Of a stretch of DNA of 64,000 nucleotides, positions 49,107-59,256 are shown piece after piece. The stretch comes from Yersinia vastinensis (GTDB taxonomy: Bacteria > Pseudomonadota > Gammaproteobacteria > Enterobacterales > Enterobacteriaceae): contig NZ_CACVAF010000003.1 in NCBI RefSeq assembly GCF_902726565.1, positions 372,001-436,000 of the forward strand. Reading direction: 5' to 3'. The notes under the pieces were generated by a model. It did no database searches. It was not told where the DNA came from and was given only the letters and a program-made list of their open reading frames with translations. Each line of letters opens with the position of its first letter. Positions within the stretch are counted from its first letter, which is position 1. A program made the position numbers and the translations under genes.

Positions 49107-49244
49107 TCAATAATCCTTTTCATTTCGGTACATCACATTTCAGTCTTAAAAAGGGAATAAACACAGATAGCCGAGAGTAAAATAGCGCTGTTCTGCTATT
49201 CACTATCGGCTATTTTTTTAAGAGCAGCTCTATCTATTAAGCGC

Positions 49245-49318
49245 ATCCCGAATCACTTACATAAGTAAATGATTCGGGTAAGTGCACGTAACTAACCCCC
49301 TACGACTTCAAGAACAAA
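49245..49318. repeat. ERIC-like element after arcA
   Basis: CCCGAATCA (49247-49255) and TGATTCGGG (49270-49278) are perfect inverted arms with inner TTAC/GTAA. GTAAGTGCACGTAACTAAC and CTACGACTTCAAGAAC follow in the ERIC order. It begins right after the arcA stop and may serve as its 3' hairpin. The 49107-49244 gap shows only AT-rich sequence. Confidence 0.65.
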
Positions 49319-49323
49319 GGGAA

Positions 49324-50607
49324 TTAGTAGTCAACGGCATCTCGAATAATCGGGCATGTCATGCAGTGACCGCCTCCGCGCCCACGGCCTAATTCACTGC
49401 CGACAATTTCAATCACTTCCACCCCTTCTTTACGCAACTGGGTGTTCGTTTTCGTATTACGGTCATAAGCCAGAACAACCCCAGGAGACAATGCAACCAT
49501 GTTATTGCCGCTGTCCCACTGCTGGCGTTCGGTGTCGTAATCGTTGCCTTCCGTCTCTACCACACGCAGTTTTTTCAGGTTCAATGCCCCAGCAACCGCC
49601 TCAACAAAAGTGCCTTTATCGCGACTCAGCTTAATACCGGTTGGGCCTTTATCTGGGCGCAGTGAGAAGGTTTGAATCTGATTAACAATTGCCGGATACA
49701 GAGTCACCACATCACGGTCACAGAATGTAAATACCGTATCCAGATGCATGGCAGCACGCAGTTTTGGCATTGCGGCAATCATGACACGCTCGACTTGCCC
49801 TTCACTATTTTTAAACAGCGATTGAGCTAACTGAGTAATCGCCTGATGAGAGGTACGCTCACTCATGCCGATTAACACGGTTTTGTTACCAATCGGCATC
49901 ACGTCGCCGCCTTCCAGTGTCGCCGTACCGTGGTGCTGCGTCGGATCACCCCACCATACTTTTACATTTGCGTCGCCAAAATCTGGGTGGAATTTATAGA
50001 TAGCGGTGGTCAGAATAGTTTCTTCATGACGTGCAGGCCAATACAGCGGATTCAGTGTGACCCCACCATAAATCCAGCAGGTGGTGTCGCGGGTATAGAG
50101 CGTATTTGGCAGTGGCGGCAACAGATATTCGGTGATGCCAACTGCTTCGCGGATCAGCTTCAGTTCTTCTTTGTCACACTTACCGTCTTTATGTAATTCA
50201 GTGGTCGATAGCCCACCGATCAATACTTCCGCCAACACGCGTGATGTCAGGCTTTCCAGATAACTGCGGGTTTCATGCAAAATACCGAGTGACACTTCAT
50301 TTGGCACAATTTGTTGATCCAGAATCCACTTTTTCGCGGCCGGATTTTCCAGTGTTTCCGCCAGCAAATTATGCATTTCAACCACATCAACACCGCGTTC
50401 ACGCATTTTGGTCATAAAATCAAAATGGTCGCGTTTAGCTCTTTCTACCCACAGAACATCATCAAATAATAATTCATCACAATTGCTGGGGGTCAGGCGG
50501 TTATGAGCACGACCGGGGGCGCACACCATGACTTTATGTAACTTCCCGACTTCAGAATGGACACCAAACTTAGTTTTAGCGTGAGTTTTCTTCGCTTTAT
50601 CTGACAT
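49324..50607 (-). CDS. arcA: arginine deiminase ArcA
   Basis: Hydrolyses arginine to citrulline and ammonia, the first step of the arginine deiminase route. It is 427 residues. Guanidino-modifying-enzyme motifs are present: [12 protein letters not shown] (early Asp), [21 protein letters not shown] (catalytic His-Asp) and the nucleophile Cys in [11 protein letters not shown] at the C-terminus. GGAG precedes the ATG. It sits 15 bases after arcD. No arcB (ornithine carbamoyltransferase) or arcC (carbamate kinase) is beside it. Confidence 0.95.
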   Translation of the reverse strand: MSDKAKKTHAKTKFGVHSEVGKLHKVMVCAPGRAHNRLTPSNCDELLFDDVLWVERAKRDHFDFMTKMRERGVDVVEMHNLLAETLENPAAKKWILDQQIVPNEVSLGILHETRSYLESLTSRVLAEVLIGGLSTTELHKDGKCDKEELKLIREAVGITEYLLPPLPNTLYTRDTTCWIYGGVTLNPLYWPARHEETILTTAIYKFHPDFGDANVKVWWGDPTQHHGTATLEGGDVMPIGNKTVLIGMSERTSHQAITQLAQSLFKNSEGQVERVMIAAMPKLRAAMHLDTVFTFCDRDVVTLYPAIVNQIQTFSLRPDKGPTGIKLSRDKGTFVEAVAGALNLKKLRVVETEGNDYDTERQQWDSGNNMVALSPGVVLAYDRNTKTNTQLRKEGVEVIEIVGSELGRGRGGGHCMTCPIIRDAVDY

Positions 50608-50622
50608 AAGAACTCCAATAAA

Positions 50623-52131
50623 TTATATGGTGATAATTCCGGTAAAGATGCTGTAAAGCGCAATAACCGCCGCCACGATGAGCACAATAAACAGTATTCT
50701 TTCGTAGGTATTAAAGGCTTTTTGATGCTGTTCACGTTTGGCAATCAAATACAAAATAGTGCCCGGGCCATAGATAATGGCCGACAGCAGCAAGTATTTC
50801 AGGCCACCTGCGTAAATCATCAGTGCGGAATAGAAGGTCGCGATAATGGCAAAAATAAGATCCTTGCGATGCCCACGTGCATTGGTTTCGTAAGTTTCAC
50901 CGGTCCATGCCAGTTTTAATCCATATGCCCCGACGAGCAAATAAGGGATAAGGGTTAATGAGCTGGTTAATTCCAACGCCAACTGGAAAGCATAATCAGT
51001 AAACAGTGTCAGAATTAAGAACACTTGAATAAAGATATTTGTCAGCCAAACCGCCGCGGAAGGTACTGCATTACTATTTTCCGTCGCGAAGACTTTCGGC
51101 ATACTTTTACTTTTGGCGGCGGAGAACAACACTTCTGCAGCCAGCAATGACCAAGACAAATAAGCGCCTAATACCGAAATAATCAAACCGACGCTAATGA
51201 AGATGGCCCCCCAACGCCCAACGATAGCTTCCAATACCCCTGCCATTGATGGTTGACGTAAAGCCGCAAGATCTGGACGGAGCAGCACACCGTAAGACAG
51301 CATGGTGATCAGCACCAACAGGCATAAAACACCAATAAAACCGAGAACAGTCGCAATACCCACATGGCTACGCTCTTTGGCGTAACGTGAATACACACTG
51401 GCCCCTTCAATGCCTAAGAACACAAACACCGTAACCAGCATTGTGCTGCGGACTTGAGAGAATAAGGACTCAGGTTCAACAACAGGTGCCATCACTGCCG
51501 CTGCATGACCGACATAGCCATAATCATTCAAGTGGGATAAATCCACGCTTTTAACAACGTCTGGTGTGCCCCAAAAGTTCAATGCAAAGACATCGCCTTT
51601 AAAGGCAAAAATCAGCACGATGACGAAAATGAAGATAGGAATGATTTTTGCGAAGGTCGCAATAGTATTAATCGCTGCCGCTTCTTTAACGCCCCGCAAT
51701 ATCAGGATATGGAATCCCCATAAAATAACGGAAGCCACTAATACTGCGGGGATGGTATTACCATCGCCAAATATAGGGAAAAATGCCCCGAGTGTTGACT
51801 TGATAAGTACGAAGTAAGAGACGTTACCAATACAAGTGCCGGCCCAAAAACCTAATGCTGAAGCAAAACCGAGATAATCCCCGAAGCCTTCTTTTGCGTA
51901 AATGAATACACCGGAGTCGAGATTAGGTTTACGCTGCGCTAATGTTTGAAAAACAAAAGCCAGCATTAACATCCCCCCCCCAGCAATACACCAAGCAATT
52001 AGTGCACCAAACCCACCAGTTGCTCGTCCGAAAGTCGCTGGTAATGAAAATATACCGGCCCCGATCATTGAACCGACCACTAAAGAAGTTAGGGCCGGCA
52101 AAGATAATTTATTCGTAGATGAATTGGCCAT
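50623..52131 (-). CDS. arcD: arginine:ornithine/basic amino acid antiporter ArcD
   Basis: APC-superfamily antiporter of 502 residues with about 12-13 membrane segments. It has the N-terminal VVGSMIGAGIFSLPATFG motif and GIEGASVYSRYAKER in the middle. It lies upstream of arcA in the same operon and supplies arginine. If arcB is absent, exchange could be for citrulline or agmatine rather than ornithine (inference). GAGAACATC precedes the ATG at 52131. Confidence 0.9.
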   Translation of the reverse strand: MANSSTNKLSLPALTSLVVGSMIGAGIFSLPATFGRATGGFGALIAWCIAGGGMLMLAFVFQTLAQRKPNLDSGVFIYAKEGFGDYLGFASALGFWAGTCIGNVSYFVLIKSTLGAFFPIFGDGNTIPAVLVASVILWGFHILILRGVKEAAAINTIATFAKIIPIFIFVIVLIFAFKGDVFALNFWGTPDVVKSVDLSHLNDYGYVGHAAAVMAPVVEPESLFSQVRSTMLVTVFVFLGIEGASVYSRYAKERSHVGIATVLGFIGVLCLLVLITMLSYGVLLRPDLAALRQPSMAGVLEAIVGRWGAIFISVGLIISVLGAYLSWSLLAAEVLFSAAKSKSMPKVFATENSNAVPSAAVWLTNIFIQVFLILTLFTDYAFQLALELTSSLTLIPYLLVGAYGLKLAWTGETYETNARGHRKDLIFAIIATFYSALMIYAGGLKYLLLSAIIYGPGTILYLIAKREQHQKAFNTYERILFIVLIVAAVIALYSIFTGIITI

Positions 52132-52827
52132 GATGTTCTCAATGACATTGGATAAATTAAGTTAAATGTAAATTCTGCTTATCCCACAAACAGATTCACC
52201 TGGACCCACTTACCGAGATAAATACATTTTTATGATAGCTTCCTTTAAAACTATTGCATAATGTCCGGAAAGTAGACCAAAAATAACAATATGTAAATTG
52301 TTGCAAAAATTATCACACACAACAGAATTTTGTAATAGTGATCAAAATCATCATTTCAGATATTCAACAATGTTCTAACCAGTTTAATTCACTGCATCAA
52401 AGATACTTCATTAGCATAGGAATCTGTTTTTTTTAATTAGGCCATTTAAGATGATTACCGCATGCCAATTCATTAAATAACTTAGGTATAGATAAGGGTG
52501 CTCGCACTCTTGCAGACACTGAACCCATGGTCTAACATTAATGATTAAGCCATAAACCATTAATTATAAAGTTCTTAAAATTCAATAGCTTAAATAACTC
52601 ATATTCAGCTATAAAAATAGGCGTAATCTTATAAAATTTTATCTGTTTCTTCGCCTTCATCACCTTATCCCCCCTATGTAATCACAACCATAATCAGAGA
52701 GTGACCGTTCATAATCATCGCGTTTTATTTTTTATAAAACGTATAGGTAATACTCTTTTTTTATATTTCCCACGCGTAGCTATACTTGTGTGAAAAATCA
52801 ACAACAATAGCGAAAAGATGATCGCCA

Positions 52828-52871
52828 TTTAGGTTTTATTTAGATTTCATTTAGATTTAGCTTACATTTGT
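52828..52871. repeat. four 11-bp phased TTTAG-type repeats
   Basis: Units TTTAGGTTTTA, TTTAGATTTCA, TTTAGATTTAG and CTTACATTTGT follow with exact 11-base spacing, one helical turn each. Response regulators of the OmpR/PhoP/CpxR type bind such direct repeats. The regulator and target are unknown. Confidence 0.5.
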
Positions 52872-53367
52872 TATCGATACGTTAAAAAACAACCGTTACA
52901 TTCCTACTAACGTAAATCACTATGAACTAACGCCATGACACGACAACAAACTAGCATTTTATTTTTGCACAGAAAGAAATGCCAGCATAAAAAACCGCAG
53001 TAACAATTTAATTTAAATAAAGAAAATATCCATTATTCTTTATGATCGCATTAGAAAGGCTGATGCTTTATGTTGAAATGTCCGATAGAGGCGCAGGTCA
53101 TAATGATGAAATAGTGTAGGAATTATCCCTCAAACCTAACGTATTATTCTCTCATTGCCGGAAATAACGTAAATAAAACTGGTTAATTTCGTATTTAAAA
53201 TTTACAACCTAGTCAATAACTCCCTAGTCAAATATACATATTGACGGTTATTTTAAAGGCATCACTTTACATTTAGGTTATTCGTTATCATTACCCTAGA
53301 AGTGATAACGTCTTGCGATGCTCTATCGCAAATACACGCTATTGCAAATGTTACCGAACAATAAAAA

Positions 53368-53386
53368 CGGCCCCCATTGGGGGCCG
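53368..53386 (-). terminator. terminator of the waa-like genes
   Basis: CGGCCCCC and GGGGGCCG form a perfect 8-bp GC stem with a 3-base loop, followed on the minus strand by TTTTTATTG. It is 35 bases past the ligase-like stop codon. Confidence 0.85.
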
Positions 53387-53420
53387 CACTCAGTTTGTAT
53401 ATTCGTTAAACACACTGGTT

Positions 53421-54662
53421 TTAGGTTACTTGCTTATCAGATGCATGCTGAGTGCCCGCAACAGAATAACCGGCTAAAATCGCCACAAAGATCATAAATA
53501 GATGGCCTTCAGATGAATCCAACAAGAATGAGTTAAAGAAGTTGCAAGCCATATAGCTGGTCAAAACGGCTAACAAAATATTACGCAGAGCCGGTGTTTG
53601 CTGCCAGATAACCCGATAACAGCAGACAATCCACGCCAAGAAGATAATCAAACCCACCACTCCGGACTGAATAGTCTCCAGCAGATACTGGTTATGTGGA
53701 TTATTGATTTTGTAGTTTATTTCTGGATTTTCATAATAGAAGCCACCAGCGCCGTGACCAAGAATTGGAGCCGCTTTAATCAGCCGTACCGCCTCTATAG
53801 CAAATGCGGAACGTTGCCCCATTGAGGTACTGCAAGCATCATTCTCATGGCCTGCAGACGCTGCTATGCAGACTTTTATTTCATCAATACCCTGAGTGAT
53901 ACGCTGCGTTGCTTTATTGGGGATAAATAAGAGTGCGGCGAATGCAACCACGCCCAGTATCACCAGTAGCCCGCGTTGACGGTTGCTCAACGAGAAAAAC
54001 AACCAAACACCGAGTCCAACAACTAATGCAACATAACCGGTGCGTCCCAGAACCAAAAACAACACACTGTAACTGGCCGCGACGACAAGTAGTCCATATG
54101 CCCAGCGTTTCCACCCCTGGTTTTTAACCGCCAGAGCCAACCACAGCATAGCCGCCAAAGCCATGAAGAAGTTTTGGGTAATTTGCAGTTTAAAGATGGT
54201 GGGATTGGTTGGATCAACATTACCAATCGGGATGTGTAACACTCCAACCGCCAGTGTGCCAGCCAAAGCCACTGCGTTAGCCGCTAAAAACCCAATAGAA
54301 AACAGTTTAATCAGCCGTGGCTGATGAATAAAGAAGAGTGCCAGCGGCAGGATATAAAGAAACTTTTTATCTTTACCGACCATCTCCGGGCCATAACTGT
54401 TGTGATGAAATAACAATGACAATGCCAAAAGCGCAAACATAGCTGCTGGCAAGTAGACAAGTGGATTTGTCAGCAAGGGTTTAAATTGCAGTGAGTTACG
54501 GTTAACTATCAGACAAATCAGGACTAAAACCAACGATATATTGATAAGTGAGCTGGATGACGGCAAAGCAATACCGAGCAGTAATGCTGTGATGCCACTC
54601 AGTATGTCGCTACGACGGTTAGCCGGTGTCGTGACCGGCGAAGAAGTCGATGGGATGATCAT
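53421..54662 (-). CDS. O-antigen ligase family protein (WaaL-like)
   Basis: A 413-residue polytopic membrane protein of the Wzy_C/O-antigen ligase family. It has about 11-12 hydrophobic segments and a large periplasmic loop (~250-320). This loop holds GHGAGGFYYENPEINYKINNPHNQYLLE, quoted here as the HNQYLLE motif with the essential His. WaaL joins O antigen to lipid A-core in the periplasm. Its partner upstream is a WaaQ-like heptosyltransferase. A polymerase role cannot be excluded by sequence alone. Confidence 0.8.
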   Translation of the reverse strand: MIIPSTSSPVTTPANRRSDILSGITALLLGIALPSSSSLINISLVLVLICLIVNRNSLQFKPLLTNPLVYLPAAMFALLALSLLFHHNSYGPEMVGKDKKFLYILPLALFFIHQPRLIKLFSIGFLAANAVALAGTLAVGVLHIPIGNVDPTNPTIFKLQITQNFFMALAAMLWLALAVKNQGWKRWAYGLLVVAASYSVLFLVLGRTGYVALVVGLGVWLFFSLSNRQRGLLVILGVVAFAALLFIPNKATQRITQGIDEIKVCIAASAGHENDACSTSMGQRSAFAIEAVRLIKAAPILGHGAGGFYYENPEINYKINNPHNQYLLETIQSGVVGLIIFLAWIVCCYRVIWQQTPALRNILLAVLTSYMACNFFNSFLLDSSEGHLFMIFVAILAGYSVAGTQHASDKQVT

Positions 54663-54727
54663 AATTCTCTCAGTTTGAGCAGGTTGGGAGGCGATTAAAG
54701 TGGCTGGCAGACACCCGTTTTAACAAA

Positions 54728-55909
54728 CTACCGGCTCTGTACACGCCAGGCGTCAACAGCCTCTATGACATCACGCACCGGAATTGCGTTCAAATAGCGA
54801 TCGGTGGTGTCAGTATCTATCTCATTCGGGTGTGGCAAAGTGCGGTAGTGACCCGCCCATAAAAGGGTATGCGGAGCCTGCCACGGGTGCCATTGGTTAA
54901 GGTTGCTAGGGCCAAAAAGTACCACGGCCGGAGTTTGTAATGCCGCTGCCATATGCATAGCAACAGAATCCACACCAATAAATAGTTTAGCGTTATCGAT
55001 CAAGACAGCCAGTTCCGGTAGCGCCAATTGACCAGATAGATTGATGACTTTTTCTGGTTGCACGCAACCGGCAATAATGTCAGCAATATAGTCCAGTTCA
55101 GCTTGGTCTTTGCCGCCTGTCAGTAGCACCGTTTCACCTTGCTCAGTTAAGTGGTTTATCAGTTGGCTAAAGGATTCACTGGCCCACGTTTTAAATTTCC
55201 AACGGGCAGAGGGCTGGATCAAAATGTAGTCATTAATGCTGTATTGCTGGCATAACTGTTTTACCCGCTCAACATCGTGCGCACCATAAGACATGGTGAC
55301 ATCAGTGCAAACCTCGGTCAGGTGTAGCGGTTCAAGAATATCCAGATTATTCAGTACGGTGTGCCGTTCGCCCGCATTAGGAATATCCACCAAAGCAGAA
55401 TGGCAGTAGCGCCAGAGCCAAGTGTCACGTTTCGGGTAATGAAAACCAATACTGAAGCCGGGTTTTAAGAGGCGACAATAGGCTGCGGCGCGCCATTGGT
55501 CGGATAGGTTGAGAATCAGATCATAATGGTGCTCTTTTAATGCAGCAAATAACGCCTTTTCGCCACTAATTTGAGCTGGCAAGCCGGCATGTTTGAGACC
55601 ACGATCCACAATAAACGCGTGATTGACCGTTTTATTCTCACGCAGCATATCTTGCGTGCCGCCATACAGTAGCACGTCAATTTTGGCTTGCGGATAGTGG
55701 GTTTTTAGCGTGCTGATTAACGGCGTAGTGAGAAGAACATCGCCGAAATGGCGTAATTTAATAACTAAAATGCGCTGAACTTTATCTTTCTCCCGCAATG
55801 TTTCTGGCAGGTTATATACCCTCTGTTGGGCGGTAGAAACAGGAGCAGAAAGTTGCCCGGCAGGTGATTCTGTCTTATTTGATGTATTCATCATAGGATG
55901 CGCCATCAT
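54728..55909 (-). CDS. LPS core heptosyltransferase (WaaQ/RfaQ-like, GT9)
   Basis: Glycosyltransferase family 9 protein of about 390 residues. It starts its core with ILVIKLRHFGDVLLTTPL (the acceptor-binding motif) and has FIGVDSVAMHMAAALQTP in the donor-binding domain, then LFGPSN. It probably adds a side-branch heptose to the LPS inner core, as WaaQ does. The ~45 N-terminal residues before the core are low-complexity and unusual. The start is uncertain: ATG at 55909 or 55891, or TTG at 55915, none with a strong ribosome binding site. It is co-oriented with the ligase-like gene 65 bases downstream. Confidence 0.85.
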   Translation of the reverse strand: MMAHPMMNTSNKTESPAGQLSAPVSTAQQRVYNLPETLREKDKVQRILVIKLRHFGDVLLTTPLISTLKTHYPQAKIDVLLYGGTQDMLRENKTVNHAFIVDRGLKHAGLPAQISGEKALFAALKEHHYDLILNLSDQWRAAAYCRLLKPGFSIGFHYPKRDTWLWRYCHSALVDIPNAGERHTVLNNLDILEPLHLTEVCTDVTMSYGAHDVERVKQLCQQYSINDYILIQPSARWKFKTWASESFSQLINHLTEQGETVLLTGGKDQAELDYIADIIAGCVQPEKVINLSGQLALPELAVLIDNAKLFIGVDSVAMHMAAALQTPAVVLFGPSNLNQWHPWQAPHTLLWAGHYRTLPHPNEIDTDTTDRYLNAIPVRDVIEAVDAWRVQSR

Positions 55910-56109
55910 CGGCAACGAAAGGGGGCAACAATGCTATCCAAGCACTTGCGACATAGCAATGATTTTTGGTGTTGCCCAGAGAGAACAAGCAGGCAGTGAA
56001 GATGCCATCAGCCTATCCCTAGAGGTTTACGCCGCCCCCCACGGCACGCTTTCCCGCAGAATCATTCTTGGGTTGTCGATTTACCCCACGAAACCCATTG
56101 ACGTTATCG

Positions 56110-56220
56110 GTGCAGGAAGATTGAGTGCGGACAGTGCGCAAGAACCGTAGCATACAGCGGTATGTGACGGTGATGAGTACTGCCCGAAGTTCAAGCTGGC
56201 AAACAAGATAGTCAATTTTA
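56110..56220. repeat. dispersed palindromic element, copy 3 (after lsrK)
   Basis: It has GAGTGCGGACAGTGCGCAAG, AACCGTAGCATACA and GGTATGTGACGGTGATGAG in the order seen in copies 1 and 2. It lies just past the lsrK stop. The rest of 55916-56109 shows no gene or clear signal. Confidence 0.55.
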
Positions 56221-56230
56221 ATCGTCAATG

Positions 56231-57823
56231 TCACAGACCCGGAGCTTTCCACAACGACGTCGTCAACCCACTATCCACCAGCGTCAACTGGTCGGTATAC
56301 ACGGCTTGCCAATTGGTTTTGGCTGCCTGATAGAGTGCTTGATGCTCAGTATTGGGTGTATATTCTCGCTCCCAGCGCACCAGCCGTTCGCCGGTTTTAT
56401 CCAGCGCGTCATAAAGCCCAACACCCACCCCTGCCGCAATGGCGCAACCTAACGCAGTGGCTTCTTTGACGACTGGCACGCGGACCGGAATGCCAGTGAC
56501 ATCCGCCAAGATTTGGCTCCACAGTTTGCCTTTTGATCCTCCCCCCGCAAAGACAACGGAAGAGGCTTTGACGCCAGAGAATTCGGCAATTTGTGCCAGA
56601 TTACAGGCCGAGACTATCGCCGCATTCTCTTCTAACGCACGGAATAAGGTCGCTTTGTTGCACTTTTCGGGGTCGAGTGAAAGGTTGATAAATGAAGGTG
56701 CGGCGTGATACCAAGATTTAAAGCGCATCACATCAGAGAAAATAGGCATGACGCCATAAGCTCCCGCCGGCACCCTTGCCGCCATATCTTCCAGCAGACT
56801 GTAAGTATCAATACCCAGCCGTTGTGCGAGCAATTTCTCTTCAGCACAAAAAGCATCTCGGAACCAGCGCATCGTCAGGCCAGTGAAGAAACTAATAGAT
56901 TCTGCTTGCACCATGCCGGGAATAACATGAGGGTTGATGCGTGTATTCATATTGGGATCAATGATGGGTTTGGGTAAGTTAACCACCTGCTGCCAGAAGG
57001 TGCCGCCCAATACCGCCGTCTGGCCCGGCCGCACCACACCAAGCCCCAAACAACCGAGTTGCACATCGCCACCGCCCATGACCACTGGCGTACCTGCCAA
57101 CAAACCACACTCTTCTGCTGCTTGTGCCGTGACATGGCCGAGCAAGGTGCCCGTTTCTTTGACTGGCGATAAAATATCGGCACGTAATCCCGCCATCTCC
57201 AGTAAATTCGGTTGCCAGTTGCGGGTAGCTAAATCCAACATACCAGTGGTGCCCGCATTAGAGGGATCAACCGCCAGCTCGCCACTGAGCATATTCGCCA
57301 GCCAGTCACTTATCATGGTCAATGTGCCGGCCTGACGATAAATATCTGGCCGATAATGTGCCAGCCACAACAGCCTCGGCATGGCACTCAGCGCCAGCGT
57401 CTGCCCAGAGCATTGGTAGACTTCAAACTCAAATCCATGATCATGCAACTCTTTCAGCTCACTGACTTCGCGGCTGGCACGGGCATCCACATTAGCGCAG
57501 GCCCAGATAGGCTTGCCGCTACGGTCATAAAGCACAATACCTTCACGCATTGAGCACGCCGCAACCGCACGAATAGCACTGGCGGGTAGTTTGGCCTGAT
57601 GCAAAGCCTGACGGATACACTGACAGGTCAATTTCCAGTTAGTGGTTAAATCAAACTCCATCGACCCCGGAACATCAGGTACTGGCAGATGTAGCCATTC
57701 AGCCTGCCCGGCGGCTATCTGATTACCATTAAGATCAAATATCACAGCCCGAACACTGCCCGTGCCTGCATCCAGAGCCATCAGGTATTCACCCGACGTG
57801 GTGGTCGTACAGAGTTGACTCAT
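56231..57823 (-). CDS. lsrK: autoinducer-2 kinase LsrK
   Basis: FGGY-family kinase of 530 residues that phosphorylates imported AI-2 in the cytosol, trapping it and making the LsrR inducer. It starts its ATPase domain with [18 protein letters not shown] and includes the FGGY signature-like [20 protein letters not shown] near residue 430. The catalytic Asp is in GGGDVQLG (~250). Its length matches E. coli LsrK. It follows lsrR on the minus strand after a 201-base gap containing a palindromic element. Confidence 0.95.
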   Translation of the reverse strand: MSQLCTTTTSGEYLMALDAGTGSVRAVIFDLNGNQIAAGQAEWLHLPVPDVPGSMEFDLTTNWKLTCQCIRQALHQAKLPASAIRAVAACSMREGIVLYDRSGKPIWACANVDARASREVSELKELHDHGFEFEVYQCSGQTLALSAMPRLLWLAHYRPDIYRQAGTLTMISDWLANMLSGELAVDPSNAGTTGMLDLATRNWQPNLLEMAGLRADILSPVKETGTLLGHVTAQAAEECGLLAGTPVVMGGGDVQLGCLGLGVVRPGQTAVLGGTFWQQVVNLPKPIIDPNMNTRINPHVIPGMVQAESISFFTGLTMRWFRDAFCAEEKLLAQRLGIDTYSLLEDMAARVPAGAYGVMPIFSDVMRFKSWYHAAPSFINLSLDPEKCNKATLFRALEENAAIVSACNLAQIAEFSGVKASSVVFAGGGSKGKLWSQILADVTGIPVRVPVVKEATALGCAIAAGVGVGLYDALDKTGERLVRWEREYTPNTEHQALYQAAKTNWQAVYTDQLTLVDSGLTTSLWKAPGL

Positions 57824-57924
57824 TGCGCTATCCTCTGTTTTATATGGATTTGTGAATAAACCGGTCCTCTACTGCTATAAATGAAATTTTGTAAAAGAAA
57901 AAAATATGGGCGTCATTGCCGTCG

Positions 57925-58022
57925 TCAGATTAGGGGCGCCCCGCGCGGAAAAACCGGCGCGTACACAGAATTCGTGAGAATTTTAAGCACCACACAAACC
58001 GAAACTGACACGCCAAATAGCC
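57925..58022. repeat. dispersed palindromic element, copy 4 (after lsrR)
   Basis: It has GGGGCGCCCCGCGCGG, AAAAACCGGCGCGTACA and GTGAGAATTTTAAGCAC, then ACTGACACGCC. It is the closest relative of copy 1. It lies between lsrR and lsrK, just past the lsrR stop. Confidence 0.55.
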
Positions 58023-58024
58023 AA

Positions 58025-59020
58025 TTAAATCAGTTTAATAATAGAACGTGCTGTCAGCTCATCGGTCACTAAGGCGTTCACATATTTGCCCTGTAGTGCA
58101 GCAACAATTGCCTCTGATTTCTCCACCCCACCTGCGACACCAATAACTGTCGGAATATTGGTCAACTCGGCCAGTGAGATGCCGATCAATTCTTGGTGAA
58201 TTTGCATATCCGGCACCAATGCACCATCGGCTTGCATAAAGTAGCCGAGGATATCGCCGACGGCACCTTTGCGGCTGAACATCAACTGTTCACCTTCGCC
58301 GATGTAGCCGGAGCGCAAAATGGTGGCCTCTTTTTGCTGATTAACTGAGCCAATACCAACCACTGCAACATCTGCCGCTCGTGCTGCCAGCATCACATCA
58401 CGCACACTGTTTTCCTGACGAAATGTTTCAGCCACTTTGGCACTGGATGCTCGCAAGGGAGCCGGAATAATGCTGACCTGACAGGCGGCATCTAGCTGAC
58501 CGATTCCGGTCATGTAAGAGCCGACTCCGCCGGAAAGAGTCACCAGACGTACTTGCTGTGAGGCGATAAACCCACTCAGGTGCTGTAGCGCACACATGGT
58601 GGTTTCGCCAAAACCCACAGCCAGCAGTTGCTGCGGTTGTATTAATGCCATCAATAAATGTGCAGCACCAATTCCCAACCGGCTACTGATACTGAGGGAG
58701 GCCAGAGCGGGCAGAATACGGATATGTTTGAGGCCAAAATGCTGTTGCAGTTGGTTTTCCAGTTCCAGACAACCTTCATAACGCGAATTAATCTGTACCC
58801 GAATGACCCCTGACTGCCGGCCTTTCTCCAGTAATCTGGAGACCTTCAGTCTGGTCAACCCCAGCAGTTCGCCAATATCCCCTTGTGTTAAGCCATCGTG
58901 ATAATAAAACCACGCAATACGAGCGAGCAGTTCCTCTTCACTCATGCTATTACCCGGATATTTGTATTCATCATTGGACGACATAGGTTTTTCTTTTGTG
59001 AGCACTTTTTCTTTCATCAT
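58025..59020 (-). CDS. lsrR: lsr operon repressor LsrR
   Basis: SorC/DeoR-type sugar-binding regulator of about 331 residues. A helix-turn-helix lies near residues 38-60 ([23 protein letters not shown]), and a phospho-AI-2-binding domain makes up the rest ([36 protein letters not shown]). It represses lsrRK and lsrACDB until phospho-AI-2 binds. The start is uncertain: ATG-ATG at 59020/59017 is chosen; 59053 and 58984 are alternatives. E. coli LsrR (317) favours a start downstream of 59053. Confidence 0.93.
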   Translation of the reverse strand: MMKEKVLTKEKPMSSNDEYKYPGNSMSEEELLARIAWFYYHDGLTQGDIGELLGLTRLKVSRLLEKGRQSGVIRVQINSRYEGCLELENQLQQHFGLKHIRILPALASLSISSRLGIGAAHLLMALIQPQQLLAVGFGETTMCALQHLSGFIASQQVRLVTLSGGVGSYMTGIGQLDAACQVSIIPAPLRASSAKVAETFRQENSVRDVMLAARAADVAVVGIGSVNQQKEATILRSGYIGEGEQLMFSRKGAVGDILGYFMQADGALVPDMQIHQELIGISLAELTNIPTVIGVAGGVEKSEAIVAALQGKYVNALVTDELTARSIIKLI

Positions 59021-59125
59021 TACCGACGTTTCTCTTCTGATTCCTCTCAACATTCATCAGCTCAACCGCTGAACACCGAATGTTAAATCTCAATTGATAA
59101 CTACGCTAACAGCTTAAACAACATA

Positions 59126-59245
59126 TTTGAACACATTTTAATTTAAATTTTTTTATTCACGAAAATGTGATCTTGATTACGCCATAAATGGGATTATACA
59201 GCTATCTTTTTTGAACACTTTTAATTTTAAATTATTTTTGTTCAC
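59126..59245. promoter_or_regulatory. lsrR-lsrA intergenic control region: twin operators and CRP site
   Basis: Two related 35-36 base dyads, TTTGAACACA...TTATTCAC (59126-59160) and TTTGAACACT...TTGTTCAC (59210-59245), each with an A/T-only centre, begin 84 bases apart. They are good candidates for the two LsrR operators. Between them TGTGA-TCTTGA-TTACG (59166-59181) is a CRP site with one strong half. Confidence 0.65.
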
Positions 59246-59256
59246 TTGGAGCCACG

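Larger units (their letters stand above)
52132..53420. other. 1.3-kb gene-free AT-rich region with repeats and hairpins
   Basis: It contains no protein gene that I can support. It must hold the arcD promoter at its left end and the waaL-like gene 3' end at its right. Notable pieces: 11-bp phased repeats at 52828-52871; a GATAGAGGCGCAGGTCA block near 53084-53100 that recalls the first conserved element of lysine riboswitches; CCTAGTCAA repeated at 53209-53239; hairpins CGTTATCA/TGATAACG (53283-53310) and TTGCGAT/ATCGCAA (53313-53331); and the terminator at 53368. Confidence 0.5.

Noticed and set aside
52935-53003. 22-codon frame after the 11-bp repeats
   Set aside because: It has an ATG but no ribosome binding site, and its very basic composition follows from A-rich sequence. 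It could be a leader peptide but nothing supports translation.
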